Shown: piece by piece, positions 18,396 to 26,538 of the stretch | How the letters are laid out: each line of letters starts with the position of its first letter | Numbering within the stretch: position 1 is the stretch's first letter | DNA from: Hyphomonadaceae bacterium | GTDB taxonomy: Bacteria; Pseudomonadota; Alphaproteobacteria; Caulobacterales; Aquidulcibacteraceae | Length of the DNA stretch: 64,000 nucleotides | NCBI GenBank assembly: GCA_016791425.1 | Contig: JAEUMQ010000001.1 | Coordinates: forward strand, 375,138-439,137 | Reading direction: 5' to 3' | The notes under the pieces: generated by a model | What the model was told of the DNA's origin: nothing | What the model saw: the letters and a program-made list of their open reading frames with translations, nothing else | The model's database searches: none | Position numbers and translations under genes: made by a program

Positions 18396-18419
18396 GGCTC
18401 CGGGCGGAGCCGCCCCCCT
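18396..18419 (+). terminator. GC hairpin between SAM-II aptamer and metZ
   Basis: GGCTCC (18396-18401), loop GGGC, GGAGCC (18406-18411), then a pyrimidine-rich run CCCCCCTTTCC. It follows the aptamer by about ten bases and could be the expression platform, although the run is rich in C rather than U. Confidence 0.45.
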
Positions 18420-18483
18420 TTCCTCCCTGCTCGTCTTCCGCGGCCGCCTCGGCGCCTGAGAACGCACGTGTCGAGGAACAGGA

Positions 18484-19695
18484 ATGACCAAGAGCGGCAA
18501 GCCCCGAAATCCCAGGAATCCCCGGCGCCTCTCCACGCAGCTCGTGCGCGGCGGGCTTTCCCGCTCCCAGCACAAGGAGACCGCCGAGGCGATCTTCCTC
18601 ACCTCGGGCTTCGTCTATGACAGCGCCGCGGAGGCGGACTCGCGCTTCGCGGGGACCTCCCCGGGCTATCTCTACGGCCGCTACGCCAACCCCACGGTGC
18701 GCGTCTTCGAGGAGCGCCTGATCGCTCTGGAAGGCCCCGGCGCAGAGGAATGCCTGGCGGTCGGCTCCGGCATGGCGGCGGTGAACACATCCATGCTCGC
18801 CAACGTGAAGGCCGGAGACCGCGTGCTTGGCGCGCGCGCGATGTTCGCGTCCTGCCTCTGGATCCTCGACACGCTCCTGCCGCGCCTCGGCGTCGAGGTC
18901 GTGCTCGTCGATGGCGATGACCTCGACCAATGGCGCGACGCCGCCAAGAAGGGCGTGAAGCTCGCGCTGCTGGAATCGCCGGCCAACCCGACGCTTGGCG
19001 CCGTCGACATCCAGGCCGTCGCCGACATTGTGCACGAGGCGGGCGGCCGCCTTGTCGTCGATAACGTGTTCGCCAGCCCCGTGCTGCAGAAGCCGTTCCC
19101 GCTGGGCGCCGACTTCGTCGTCTATTCCGCCACCAAGCACATCGACGGCCAGGGCCGCACCTTGGGCGGCGCGGTGCTCGCCTCGAAGGCCAATATCGAC
19201 GAGAACATCCGCGAATTCCTGCGCCACACCGGGCCAGCCTTGTCGCCGTTCAACGCCTGGGTGCTCCTGAAGGGCCTGGAGACGATCGAGCTTCGCGTAA
19301 AGAAGCAGTGCGAGAGCGCAGCGACTGCGGCGGACGCGCTGGCCCGGCATCCGAAGATCGAGCGGCTCTTTTATCCCGGCCGCGAGGATCATCCGCACTA
19401 CGCCATCCACAAGAAGCAAATGTCCGCCGGCGGAACATTGATCTCCTTCGATGTCGGCGGCGGCCGCGACGGCGCCTGGCGCTTCCTCGATGCGTTGGAG
19501 ATGATCGACATCTCCAACAATCTCGGCGATTCCAAGAGCCTCGCCACGCACCCCGAGACGACCACGCACCGGCGCCTCACTCAGGAAGGCCGCGACCGCA
19601 TCGGCGTGAAGGGCGGCACCATCCGCCTCTCAATCGGCCTCGAAGACCCCGCCGACATTGTCGAGGATCTCGTCGCCGCGCTGGAAACCGTCTGA
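18484..19695 (+). CDS. metZ: O-succinylhomoserine sulfhydrylase
   Basis: A PLP enzyme of the Cys/Met metabolism family that makes homocysteine from O-succinylhomoserine and sulfide, for methionine. The 403 residues show SGFVYDSAAEADSRFAG, YLYGRYANPTV, the cofactor loop GSGMAAVNTSM, DNVFASPVLQKP and the PLP lysine in VYSATKHIDGQGR. These motifs distinguish MetZ from MetB and MetC types. ATG 18484 has GAGGAACAGGA just upstream. The SAM-II riboswitch upstream supports the assignment and indicates feedback control by S-adenosylmethionine. Confidence 0.95.
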   Translation: MTKSGKPRNPRNPRRLSTQLVRGGLSRSQHKETAEAIFLTSGFVYDSAAEADSRFAGTSPGYLYGRYANPTVRVFEERLIALEGPGAEECLAVGSGMAAVNTSMLANVKAGDRVLGARAMFASCLWILDTLLPRLGVEVVLVDGDDLDQWRDAAKKGVKLALLESPANPTLGAVDIQAVADIVHEAGGRLVVDNVFASPVLQKPFPLGADFVVYSATKHIDGQGRTLGGAVLASKANIDENIREFLRHTGPALSPFNAWVLLKGLETIELRVKKQCESAATAADALARHPKIERLFYPGREDHPHYAIHKKQMSAGGTLISFDVGGGRDGAWRFLDALEMIDISNNLGDSKSLATHPETTTHRRLTQEGRDRIGVKGGTIRLSIGLEDPADIVEDLVAALETV

Positions 19696-19708
19696 TTAGA
19701 CTGGAGCG

Positions 19709-21517
19709 ATGAGCCGGTCCCTCTTCACCGAAAGCCTGGAGCGCGGCGTGGCCGCACACCAGGCCGGCAAGCTGGACGAGGCTCTGAAATCCTATCGCGC
19801 CGCGCTGAAGATTCAGCCGAACGACGCGGAGGCCTCCAGCCTGTGCGGGCTCGCGCTGCTCCATGGCGGCGAGGCCGCCGAAGCAATGCCGCTGCTGCAG
19901 CATGCTGTGGCGCAGGAACCAGAGCAGGTCGGCTTTCGGCTGAACCTCGCCGAGGGGCTCGCGCAGACCGGCAAGCCGGAGGCGGCGATGGCGGAGTTGC
20001 GCCGGATCCTCGCCCGCGTCCCGACGAACGCCGTGGCGTTGAGCCGCCTCCATGGCCTGGAAAGCGAGGCGCTGCTGGCGGCGCGCGATTGGGCAAGGCT
20101 CTACGCGAGCGCCCTCGCCTGGACAAAGGCCGATCTGGGCGCGACGGCCGCATGGCGCGCGCTGGCCCGCGCAGCGTTCGAAGATGGACTGCTGATCGAA
20201 GCGATCCGCGCATTCGAGCGGGCGCTCGCCCTGTCCAAGCCGACCGCCGCCGATCTCACCGCGTATGCGGGGCTCTGCCTGCAGGCGCTCGACTTCGACG
20301 CCGCCTCACGTGCTCTCGACCAGGCCGAAGCGCTCGACCCAAACTTCGCCCAGATGTTGGCTTCCCGCGCTCTGGTGCTGATGTATCTCGGCCATTTTGA
20401 GGAGGCCGAGGCCAGTTGCGCCCGCGCCATCCAACAAGCCCCCGACTTCGTCCCGGCATATTCCACGCTCAGCCGCCTGCGGCGCGGCGCCCTCCAGGAC
20501 GCGCACGTGCGCACGCTCCAAGGGCTTGCCCGGCGTCCCGACGTCGATCTCGATCACCGCATCCCCGCGATGTTCGCGATCGCGCACGCCCACGACGCGC
20601 GCGGCGACGCCGCTGCGGCGTTCGCTGCTTACGAGGAAGCGCACCAACTCGCGCTTGAACGCGACGCGCTCGAGAAGCGCACGTACGACCCCGCGCAAGA
20701 CGCCGCGCGCCTGCAGCGCATCGTCGATCTGTCGTCAAAGGCGCCGGACATCGCGCCGCTGAGCGACGCGCCGCGGCCGATCTTCGTGGTCGGAATGCCG
20801 CGTTCCGGCACGACACTGATCGAATCGATGCTGGGCGCGCATTCGCGCGTCTTTCCCTGTGGCGAGCGGCCGGCGATGCGGCAGGTTCTGTCGATGCTGC
20901 TCGACTTGGAGCGCGCGCCGGATGAGAGCATCCTGCAGGACTGCGCGAAGCTCTATTTCCGCGACCTGCCGAACATCGGCCGCGCCGAGCACGTGACCGA
21001 CAAGCATCCGCGCAATTACGAAGCGGCGGGCTTGATCGCGCGCCTGCTGCCCAATGCGATGATCCTGAACGTCCGGCGCAATCCGGCGGAGACGTGTCTC
21101 TCGATCTATCGTCAGGAGTTCAACAAGCACTGGACTTTCACGCATCGGCTCACCGACATCGCCGAACATTACGTGCGCTACGCCGAACTGGCCGCGTACT
21201 GGGAGCGCACGCTGCCGGGACGCTTCCTCACGATCCAATACGAGGACTTCGTCGCCGACTTCGCGAACGCCGCGCCGCGTCTGGTCGAGGCATGCCGCCT
21301 CGCCTGGGAGCCGCAATGCCTGGAATACCAGAAATCGACGCGTGCGATCGCGACCTTCAGCACCGTGCAGGCGCGCGCGCCGGTCGCCTCAGGCAACGGC
21401 CGCGCGAGACTGTATGAGAAACATCTGGCGCCGCTGGTCGCGGCTCTGGAAGCAGCCGGCGTCGATCTTGAGACCGGCGCGCTGAAGGGCTCGCCGCGCG
21501 ACGACCGCGACCGCTGA
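19709..21517 (+). CDS. TPR-repeat sulfotransferase
   Basis: A 602-residue protein with TPR repeats in the first 320 residues (for example KLDEALKSYRAALKIQPNDA, HFEEAEASCARAIQQAPDF) and a sulfotransferase domain from about 355. The PAPS-binding loop VGMPRSGTTLI lies at 361-371, and NVRRNPAETCLSIYRQEF resembles the 3'-phosphate-binding segment. This architecture is common in alphaproteobacteria, where the acceptor is mostly unknown. It starts 13 bp after metZ. Since PAPS formation draws on the same sulfur supply, co-expression with metZ is plausible but is an inference. Confidence 0.9.
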   Translation: MSRSLFTESLERGVAAHQAGKLDEALKSYRAALKIQPNDAEASSLCGLALLHGGEAAEAMPLLQHAVAQEPEQVGFRLNLAEGLAQTGKPEAAMAELRRILARVPTNAVALSRLHGLESEALLAARDWARLYASALAWTKADLGATAAWRALARAAFEDGLLIEAIRAFERALALSKPTAADLTAYAGLCLQALDFDAASRALDQAEALDPNFAQMLASRALVLMYLGHFEEAEASCARAIQQAPDFVPAYSTLSRLRRGALQDAHVRTLQGLARRPDVDLDHRIPAMFAIAHAHDARGDAAAAFAAYEEAHQLALERDALEKRTYDPAQDAARLQRIVDLSSKAPDIAPLSDAPRPIFVVGMPRSGTTLIESMLGAHSRVFPCGERPAMRQVLSMLLDLERAPDESILQDCAKLYFRDLPNIGRAEHVTDKHPRNYEAAGLIARLLPNAMILNVRRNPAETCLSIYRQEFNKHWTFTHRLTDIAEHYVRYAELAAYWERTLPGRFLTIQYEDFVADFANAAPRLVEACRLAWEPQCLEYQKSTRAIATFSTVQARAPVASGNGRARLYEKHLAPLVAALEAAGVDLETGALKGSPRDDRDR

Positions 21518-21612
21518 CGCCTGCGACATCTCCGCCGGCTTGATCGAACGCAAGCCCGCTTGGCCGAACGCCTCTATGCACGCGCGTTCCCCCCAAAGCC
21601 AGGTGAGGTCCG

Positions 21613-22107
21613 ATGCCGGATCGTGTGGCAGTGACGTCCGCGGATTTCGTTCGCAACATCGGCCGCTGGCAGAACGAGGCATTGCAGCATCCGATCTCGA
21701 TCACCCACCACGGACGAGAGCGCCTGGTGCTGGTCTCGTCGCGCCGCTATGAGGAAGCGCTTTCCGCGGCGCGGGAGAGCGAAGTCGCCCGCCGCCTGTC
21801 GGACCGGCTGGGCGTCATCGAGATATTGCTCGATCCCGCAATGCGCATCTTAAGCGCCAGCCATGCTTTTTATCGCCACACCGGCCACGCGCAGGAAGAT
21901 GTGCTCGGCAAACTCCTCACGGACTTGGCCCAGAAGGAAGACTGCACGGCGCTGACTCAGCGCCTGCAGCGCATTTTGAAAGCGCAGGATGAGGGATCGC
22001 TGCCGCTCTTCATCGCCCGTCCGTCCCGCCCGCCGCTGGCGCTCACCGCCGCCTGCGCGCTCCGCGCCGACAAGACCTTGCTCATCCTGGCCGCGCTTCT
22101 TCCTTGA
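21613..22107 (+). CDS. Phd/YefM-like N-terminus fused to a PAS-like domain
   Basis: 164 residues. The first 50 (VTSADFVRNIGRWQNEALQH, ITHHGRERLVLVSSRRYEEAL) have the fold pattern of Phd/YefM antitoxin DNA-binding domains: a start like 'SATDFxxNxG', then 'HGR', 'VLVS..RYE'. Residues 60-160 look like a PAS domain (RLGVIEILLDPAMRILSASHAFYRHTGHAQEDVLGK). No toxin-sized gene lies next to it, so it is more likely a PAS-sensing regulator that borrowed the Phd fold than a toxin-antitoxin partner. The gene stands alone, on the same strand as its neighbours. Confidence 0.7.
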   Translation: MPDRVAVTSADFVRNIGRWQNEALQHPISITHHGRERLVLVSSRRYEEALSAARESEVARRLSDRLGVIEILLDPAMRILSASHAFYRHTGHAQEDVLGKLLTDLAQKEDCTALTQRLQRILKAQDEGSLPLFIARPSRPPLALTAACALRADKTLLILAALLP

Positions 22108-22191
22108 AGACAACGCCGCGCACTTGATGCGGATCAAAGAGGCCGCCTCCGCCGGCTCTACACATGGGCCGTCAGCACGAGGCGCAAGACC

Positions 22192-22491
22192 ATGACCAGT
22201 CCCTCCAAGCGAGTCCTGAATGATATCTCCGAAGGCTATGACGACGTCGTCCGGGCCTTGGCGAAGATGACCAAACACGTCGGCGCCGACGCCGAGCCCG
22301 CGGTCGCCGAGGCGGCCCAGGCCTTCGTGCGCACCGCCGCCGACCTGGCCGAGAAGATCAAGAAGCAGTCCGAGACATTGGCCAAGAAGGCGGGCGAGGA
22401 AATCCAGGAGCATCCGATCGCCACTGCGGCGCTCGCGGCCGCCGCGGTCGGCCTGCTCGGCTATGCGATCACGCGCAAACCAAGCCATTGA
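22192..22491 (+). CDS. Small DUF883/ElaB-like membrane-anchored protein
   Basis: A 99-residue protein with a long charged helix (residues about 25-70, VAEAAQAFVRTAADLAEKIKK) and one C-terminal transmembrane segment (HPIATAALAAAAVGLLGYAI) followed by a basic tail. The layout is that of DUF883/ElaB/YqjD proteins, which in Escherichia coli bind resting ribosomes at the membrane. Sequence identity to that family is only suggestive. A 9-bp hairpin follows the gene. Confidence 0.65.
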   Translation: MTSPSKRVLNDISEGYDDVVRALAKMTKHVGADAEPAVAEAAQAFVRTAADLAEKIKKQSETLAKKAGEEIQEHPIATAALAAAAVGLLGYAITRKPSH

Positions 22492-22504
22492 AGCATGCGC
22501 AGAG

Positions 22505-22528
22505 CCGGTCCGGAGGTGCCCGGACCGG
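22505..22528 (+). terminator. Hairpin after the ElaB-like gene
   Basis: CCGGTCCGG (22505-22513), loop of six, CCGGACCGG (22520-22528): a perfect 9-bp GC-rich stem 14 bases after the stop codon. There is no U-tract, so its role as a terminator is uncertain. Confidence 0.45.
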
Positions 22529-22609
22529 TCGCGCAATTCTGTCGCACCCTGGCACGTCGCGACGCGGCGGACGCTGTTAAACGGCGCTCCGCCGCGCTAG
22601 AACGCGGCC

Positions 22610-23008
22610 ATGTCCTTCGAAGCGGAAACCGCGCGCATCCATGTCCGGGTCGAACCCTCGTTCCTGGCCCAGGAATCCGATCCAGCCGAGAGCCGCTTTC
22701 TCTGGGCCTACACGATCGAGATCGAGAACCGCTCCGACGCGCTCGTCCAGCTCATTTCCCGCCACTGGCGCATCACCGACGCCAACGGCATGACCCAGGA
22801 AGTGAAAGGCCCCGGCGTGGTCGGCGAGCAGCCCGTGCTGCAACCGGGCGAGAGTTTCACCTACACATCCGGCTGTCCGCTCGCCACATCGTCGGGGCTG
22901 ATGGTCGGAAGCTACCAGATGATCCGCCTGCCCACGCGCGAGAGCTTCGAAATCGCCATTCCGGCATTCGCGCTCGACAGCCCATTCGCGGACCGCCGCG
23001 CAAATTGA
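22610..23008 (+). CDS. apaG: ApaG protein
   Basis: A 132-residue fibronectin-type beta-sandwich protein. RFLWAYTIEIENRSDALVQLISRHWRI, GPGVVGEQPVLQPGESFTYTSGCPL and GLMVGSYQM are the family signature. In enterobacteria ApaG is linked to diadenosine tetraphosphate turnover and cation sensitivity; its biochemical role is not settled. The stop codon is embedded in the TTG start of the next gene (TTGA), so the two are co-translated. Confidence 0.95.
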   Translation: MSFEAETARIHVRVEPSFLAQESDPAESRFLWAYTIEIENRSDALVQLISRHWRITDANGMTQEVKGPGVVGEQPVLQPGESFTYTSGCPLATSSGLMVGSYQMIRLPTRESFEIAIPAFALDSPFADRRAN

Positions 23009-23769
23009 TCCGCGGGCTCGCATGCCTGGCCGCGCTTGCCGCGGTCCTTTGCGCGACGCCGGCCGCGGCGCAGACCTTCCGCCTGGAATACCAGGCGACC
23101 GCCTACGGCCTCTTCTCGTTCGGCCGCGCAAGCATCGAAGCCAACGTCGCCGCCGGCGATTACACCGCCAACGCCTCGCTGCGCACCGCCGGCTTGGCGG
23201 CGCTGGTCGCCAAGGCGCGCGCCAACGCCGTCTCCCGGGGCGCCTTCAGCGAAGCGAGCGGCATGGCGCCTGCCCGCTATGACCTCGACCACGAGCATTA
23301 CGGCCATCGCACCTCGTTCGTGGATTGGACTCAGCCCGGCGTCGCGCTCGGCGCCGCGCCGATCTTCCGCGACCGCGGCAATCCTCCGGCCAGCGAAGAG
23401 CAGCGCCGCGAAGGCCGCGATCCGCTGGCCACGCTGCTCACCATGGGCGCGCAGGTGGAGCGCACGCGCCGCTGCGACGGCGTCTTCCGCGTGTTCGACG
23501 GCCTTTACGTCTACGATCTCGCGCTCCGCCACATCGGCGAGGGACGCTACCGGCGCGGCGCGCTCGACTGGCCGGTGATCCGCTGCGAGCTCTCGCAGCG
23601 CCGCATCGCCGGCTATGCGAGCCCCGAGGCGCTGCGCAAGAAGGACGGCGGCGGCGAGCTCTGGTTCGCGATCCGCCCCAACGCGCCGTTCGCGATCCCG
23701 GTGCGCGTCAGCTCGCGCCTGCCGCTCGGCGTCGCCGCCGTCAGCCTCTCCGCGTTCGAAGAAGACTGA
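23005..23769 (+). CDS. DUF3108-type exported protein
   Basis: A periplasmic protein of about 254 residues. The start is taken as TTG 23005, overlapping the apaG stop and followed directly by a signal peptide (LACLAALAAVLCATPAAA). The frame is open much further upstream, but that part overlaps apaG and has no protein-like content. The mature protein opens with FRLEYQATAYGLFSFGRASIEANV and has RYDLDHEHYGHRTSFVDW and PFAIPVRVSSRLPLG, matching DUF3108 proteins, whose function is unknown. The coupling with apaG is an unusual junction. Confidence 0.8.
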   Translation: MIRGLACLAALAAVLCATPAAAQTFRLEYQATAYGLFSFGRASIEANVAAGDYTANASLRTAGLAALVAKARANAVSRGAFSEASGMAPARYDLDHEHYGHRTSFVDWTQPGVALGAAPIFRDRGNPPASEEQRREGRDPLATLLTMGAQVERTRRCDGVFRVFDGLYVYDLALRHIGEGRYRRGALDWPVIRCELSQRRIAGYASPEALRKKDGGGELWFAIRPNAPFAIPVRVSSRLPLGVAAVSLSAFEED

Positions 23770-23776
23770 GCGCCTT

Positions 23777-24394
23777 CTATTGCGCCTTGCCGAACTTCGC
23801 GGCGAGGCCGCCGAGGTCCATGACCTGCACGCCCGCAGGCACGCTGAACAGCGCCGGATCCTGGGGGCCGCGCGCGAGGCTGGTGGTCTCCCACGTCGTC
23901 TTCCCATCGACCGTGCCCTTGAGCAGGATCCCGTCGGCGGTCAGACATCCCGTGGAGCGGCTGCCCGCCTCGTTCGTGCGGCCCCATTCGCTGCCGATCT
24001 CACCGGCGCCGGTGCAGGGCCCCACGAGCGCCATCGCCGCGACATCCTCCGGCTGCATCTGCATGCCGACATCGAAGTTCGAGAGCGGTACGCGCATCGC
24101 TACGGTGCGCCCGCCCGCCGTGACGAGATTGACCGCCTCCTTCGTCTCGCCATTGATGAGCACCGTGGCGCCCGGCATCTCCATGCGCAGGTTCGAGCCG
24201 GACCGGTATTGCACCACGTTCGAGGCCTGACCGCTCACCGGATTGGTGATCGTGGCTTCGATCCGATAGGAAGCAGCGTTCAGGTTCGGGAACACGGCCG
24301 GCGCACTCGCCTGCTGCTGCGCGCCGTCCGGTTGCGCCGGCTGCCCGCACGCCGCCAACAACGCCGCCACGCTCGCGAAAAGAAGCTTGCGCAT
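23777..24394 (-). CDS. Lipoprotein with DUF4412-like mature domain
   Basis: 205 residues with a clear lipobox (LFASVAALLAACG, Cys about 16), then a Pro/Gln/Ala-rich linker and a beta-rich domain: ASYRIEATITNPVSGQASNVVQYRSGSNLRMEMPGATVLI and TTWETTSLARGPQDPALFSVPAGVQVMDL. The 'read-out of a modified molecule' shape resembles DUF4412/LolA-like lipoproteins. Function unknown. It converges with the DUF3108 gene (7-bp gap) and is followed upstream by another exported protein on the same strand. Confidence 0.7.
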   Translation of the reverse strand: MRKLLFASVAALLAACGQPAQPDGAQQQASAPAVFPNLNAASYRIEATITNPVSGQASNVVQYRSGSNLRMEMPGATVLINGETKEAVNLVTAGGRTVAMRVPLSNFDVGMQMQPEDVAAMALVGPCTGAGEIGSEWGRTNEAGSRSTGCLTADGILLKGTVDGKTTWETTSLARGPQDPALFSVPAGVQVMDLGGLAAKFGKAQ

Positions 24395-24442
24395 GTGATC
24401 TCCTCTCAGACTCTGCCAGACCGCGTCGGAAACGGCGCGCTC

Positions 24443-25045
24443 TCAATCCACTGCGTCGAACGATGTGATCTCATAAAGCCGACGCATACGCGGGGCGCCG
24501 TCGTCGGCATAGAACACAGCCTTGCGCCGCAGGTCGATCTGCAGCCGCACGTTTCGCGACGGATCGACGAGATAGACGCTGTCGCCGTCGCGTCGCTGCT
24601 CGGCGAACCGGAAGGCGCCGCCTTCGAAGCCCTGCTCGATCCATGCGTCTGGCCCTGTCATGCGGAAGACGCCGGTCGGAACCGAGACCCGCGTGACGTT
24701 GCGCGCGCTCCTCGCCGCCCGCGCGCTCGTAACCGCATAGAGCGGACGCAACGCGCCTGCGTCCTCGCCATAGAGAACCCCCGCGCCGCCGAGATCGATC
24801 TGCAGTCGCACCTTGCGCGAGGCGTCGTAGAGCAGCACCGATGCATCGTCCCGGTAGAGTTCCTCGAAGCTGAACGCGCCATCGGCGTTGCGCTCTTCCC
24901 ACCGACGATAAGGGAGCGCCTCGAAGCTGGAGGGCCCCGCCCGCACTTCGGTGACGTTCCTGCCGGTCACGACATCTTCCGCCGCTGCGTTCATCGGCGC
25001 CGCGGCGAACACCGCGAGCAACACCGCCATCATGATAGTGCGCAT
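24443..25045 (-). CDS. Exported protein with an internal duplication
   Basis: No family recognised. Start chosen at ATG 25045 because the signal peptide (MRTIMMAVLLAVFAAAPMNA) begins there and GGGGGA lies just upstream. The mature part consists of two similar units of about 55 residues. Unit one contains GAFSFEELYRDDASVLLYDASRKVRLQIDLGG then YGEDAG and RPLYAVTS. Unit two contains GAFRFAEQRRDGDSVYLVDPSRNVRLQIDLRR then YADDGA and RRLYEITS. The repeated VRLQIDL strand and following Tyr suggest a small beta-domain that could bind a ligand or cell-wall component. About 200 residues in all. Confidence 0.7.
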   Translation of the reverse strand: MRTIMMAVLLAVFAAAPMNAAAEDVVTGRNVTEVRAGPSSFEALPYRRWEERNADGAFSFEELYRDDASVLLYDASRKVRLQIDLGGAGVLYGEDAGALRPLYAVTSARAARSARNVTRVSVPTGVFRMTGPDAWIEQGFEGGAFRFAEQRRDGDSVYLVDPSRNVRLQIDLRRKAVFYADDGAPRMRRLYEITSFDAVD

Positions 25046-25097
25046 GCGTCCCCCCATCGCCTTTGCGGCCGCCCCGACTCCGCCCAAGGCCATCGGA

Positions 25098-25355
25098 ATG
25101 CAGAGCCGCGGCGCGTTTTGCTATGTCTATGTCCTGGGATGCCCCACGCCAAGAGGACTGGTCACATATGTCGGCTGGACGACGGACCTGGAGCGCCGCC
25201 TCGCTGAGCACAATGCCGGAACCGGCGCGAAGACGACGCGCGGCCGCGCCTGGACGCTGCTTTACGCCGAGCGCTACCCCACGCCGCGCGAAGCGATGCA
25301 GCGCGAATGGCGCCTGAAACGCGACCGGGCGTTCCGCGCGCGTCTGCGCGGCTGA
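25098..25355 (+). CDS. GIY-YIG nuclease superfamily protein
   Basis: An 85-residue single-domain protein. CYVYVLGC and TYVGWTTDLERRLAEHNAG carry the GIY and YIG strands and the catalytic Arg, and YPTPREAMQREWRLKR supplies the conserved helix. It belongs to the small UPF0213/YhbQ-like group rather than to UvrC or homing endonucleases. Start chosen at ATG 25098, where the domain begins. It is divergent from the exported protein upstream and converges with the amidohydrolase. Role probably in DNA processing; not established for this group. Confidence 0.85.
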   Translation: MQSRGAFCYVYVLGCPTPRGLVTYVGWTTDLERRLAEHNAGTGAKTTRGRAWTLLYAERYPTPREAMQREWRLKRDRAFRARLRG

Positions 25356-25358
25356 TCT

Positions 25359-26495
25359 CTAAGCGGACGGGATCCGGAACACGCGCTCCGCGTTGCGGAA
25401 CGCGAGCTTGTCCACATCGTCTTTCGGAAGCCGCGTCGCGTTGAGGAAGGCCATGCCGTCCTCCATCTTGTAATACGGATAATCGACCGCGAACATGATC
25501 CCGTCCGGCCCCACGACGCGATGCATGTATTCCAGATTGTCCTGCGAGAAGAACCCCGACGTCGTGAAGAGGAAGTTCTCCTTGATGTATTGGCTCGGCA
25601 GCTTCCGCGTGCGCTGCGAGGGTGAATAGGCGCCGAAGATCTCGTAGCCGGAATCGAGCTTCCAGGTGAGATAAGGGAGGCCCTCTCCCATGTGCCCGAG
25701 CACGATCTTCAGCTTCGGGTATTTGTCGAACACGCCGCTGACGATGAGCCGCATGCCGTGCAGGAGCGTCTCGGCGGTGAAGCCCATCAGGGTGTAGAAG
25801 CCGCTCTCCGGGCGCTCGCCGGTCGTCAGCGGCATGTAATATTGCGCCATGGCGGCCGGCGGCAGCCGCGGATGGATGTAGATCGCCGCGCCCGTGGCGG
25901 CGGCCGCTTCAAGGATCGGCTCAAACTTGGGCGCGTCGAGATATTCTCCGCGCGTGTGCGAATTGACGATGAGGCCGTTGAGATTGAGCCGCGTCATTGC
26001 GCGCTCGATCTCGCGTGCGGCGCGGCGCGGATCCTGCGGGGCAAAGCTCGCGAGCCCGGCGAACCGCGTGGGATGGCGCCTGCACGCCTCCGCCAGCCGA
26101 TCGTTCGCAGCGGCGGCGACGCCGACGGCGGTGTCCGCATCGAACGTCTGCACGCCCGGCGAGGTAAGAGAAAGCACGTGCATGGAGAGGCCGGTCGCGG
26201 TCATGCGCTCGAGCCGCTCGCCGTCGATATCCAGCAGCTCGCGCACGCGGCGCGAAGACATGTTGGAGAGCATGGGCCGCCAGCGATCGACCTCGAGATC
26301 GTGCGTTCCGCCGGCATCGAGCAGCCGACGCATCGCCTCGAATTGCTCGGGAACCGCGAAGGCTTCCTCCACGGCGATGGAGCGCGCCGGCCGATGCGGC
26401 GCTGGCGCCGCCGCTTCCGCGCATGGCGACGCCTGTGCGGCGCCCGCCGTCCCCAAGAGCGCTGAGCCGCCGACGAAACTTCTACGATCGATCAT
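25359..26495 (-). CDS. Tat-exported amidohydrolase-2 family protein
   Basis: A 378-residue metal-dependent hydrolase or decarboxylase of the amidohydrolase-2 (ACMSD/gamma-resorcylate decarboxylase) type. A twin-arginine signal (MIDRRSFVGGSALLGTAGAA) indicates export. The barrel shows AIYIHPRLPP, LKIVLGHMGEGLP and MFAVDYPYYKMEDG, with the His and Asp positions of the family. The usual first HxH is replaced by VEEAF, as in the decarboxylase branch. Substrate unknown, probably an aromatic acid. It is followed by argF on the same strand but is not obviously part of arginine synthesis. Confidence 0.82.
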   Translation of the reverse strand: MIDRRSFVGGSALLGTAGAAQASPCAEAAAPAPHRPARSIAVEEAFAVPEQFEAMRRLLDAGGTHDLEVDRWRPMLSNMSSRRVRELLDIDGERLERMTATGLSMHVLSLTSPGVQTFDADTAVGVAAAANDRLAEACRRHPTRFAGLASFAPQDPRRAAREIERAMTRLNLNGLIVNSHTRGEYLDAPKFEPILEAAAATGAAIYIHPRLPPAAMAQYYMPLTTGERPESGFYTLMGFTAETLLHGMRLIVSGVFDKYPKLKIVLGHMGEGLPYLTWKLDSGYEIFGAYSPSQRTRKLPSQYIKENFLFTTSGFFSQDNLEYMHRVVGPDGIMFAVDYPYYKMEDGMAFLNATRLPKDDVDKLAFRNAERVFRIPSA

Positions 26496-26538
26496 GTCCC
26501 CTCCCTGCTTTTGCAGCCATTTTGGGAGGGTTTCCGGC

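Noticed and set aside
18257-18487. Open frame of 76 codons overlapping the SAM-II region and the metZ start
   Set aside because: The bases are explained by the riboswitch and terminator; the frame has no plausible ribosome site.
21613-22191. Toxin-antitoxin module
   Set aside because: The Phd-like part is fused to PAS and no toxin-sized gene follows; the next gene is an ElaB-like membrane protein.
22495-23004. Upstream extension of the DUF3108 gene
   Set aside because: It overlaps apaG in another frame and would put the signal peptide in the middle of the protein.
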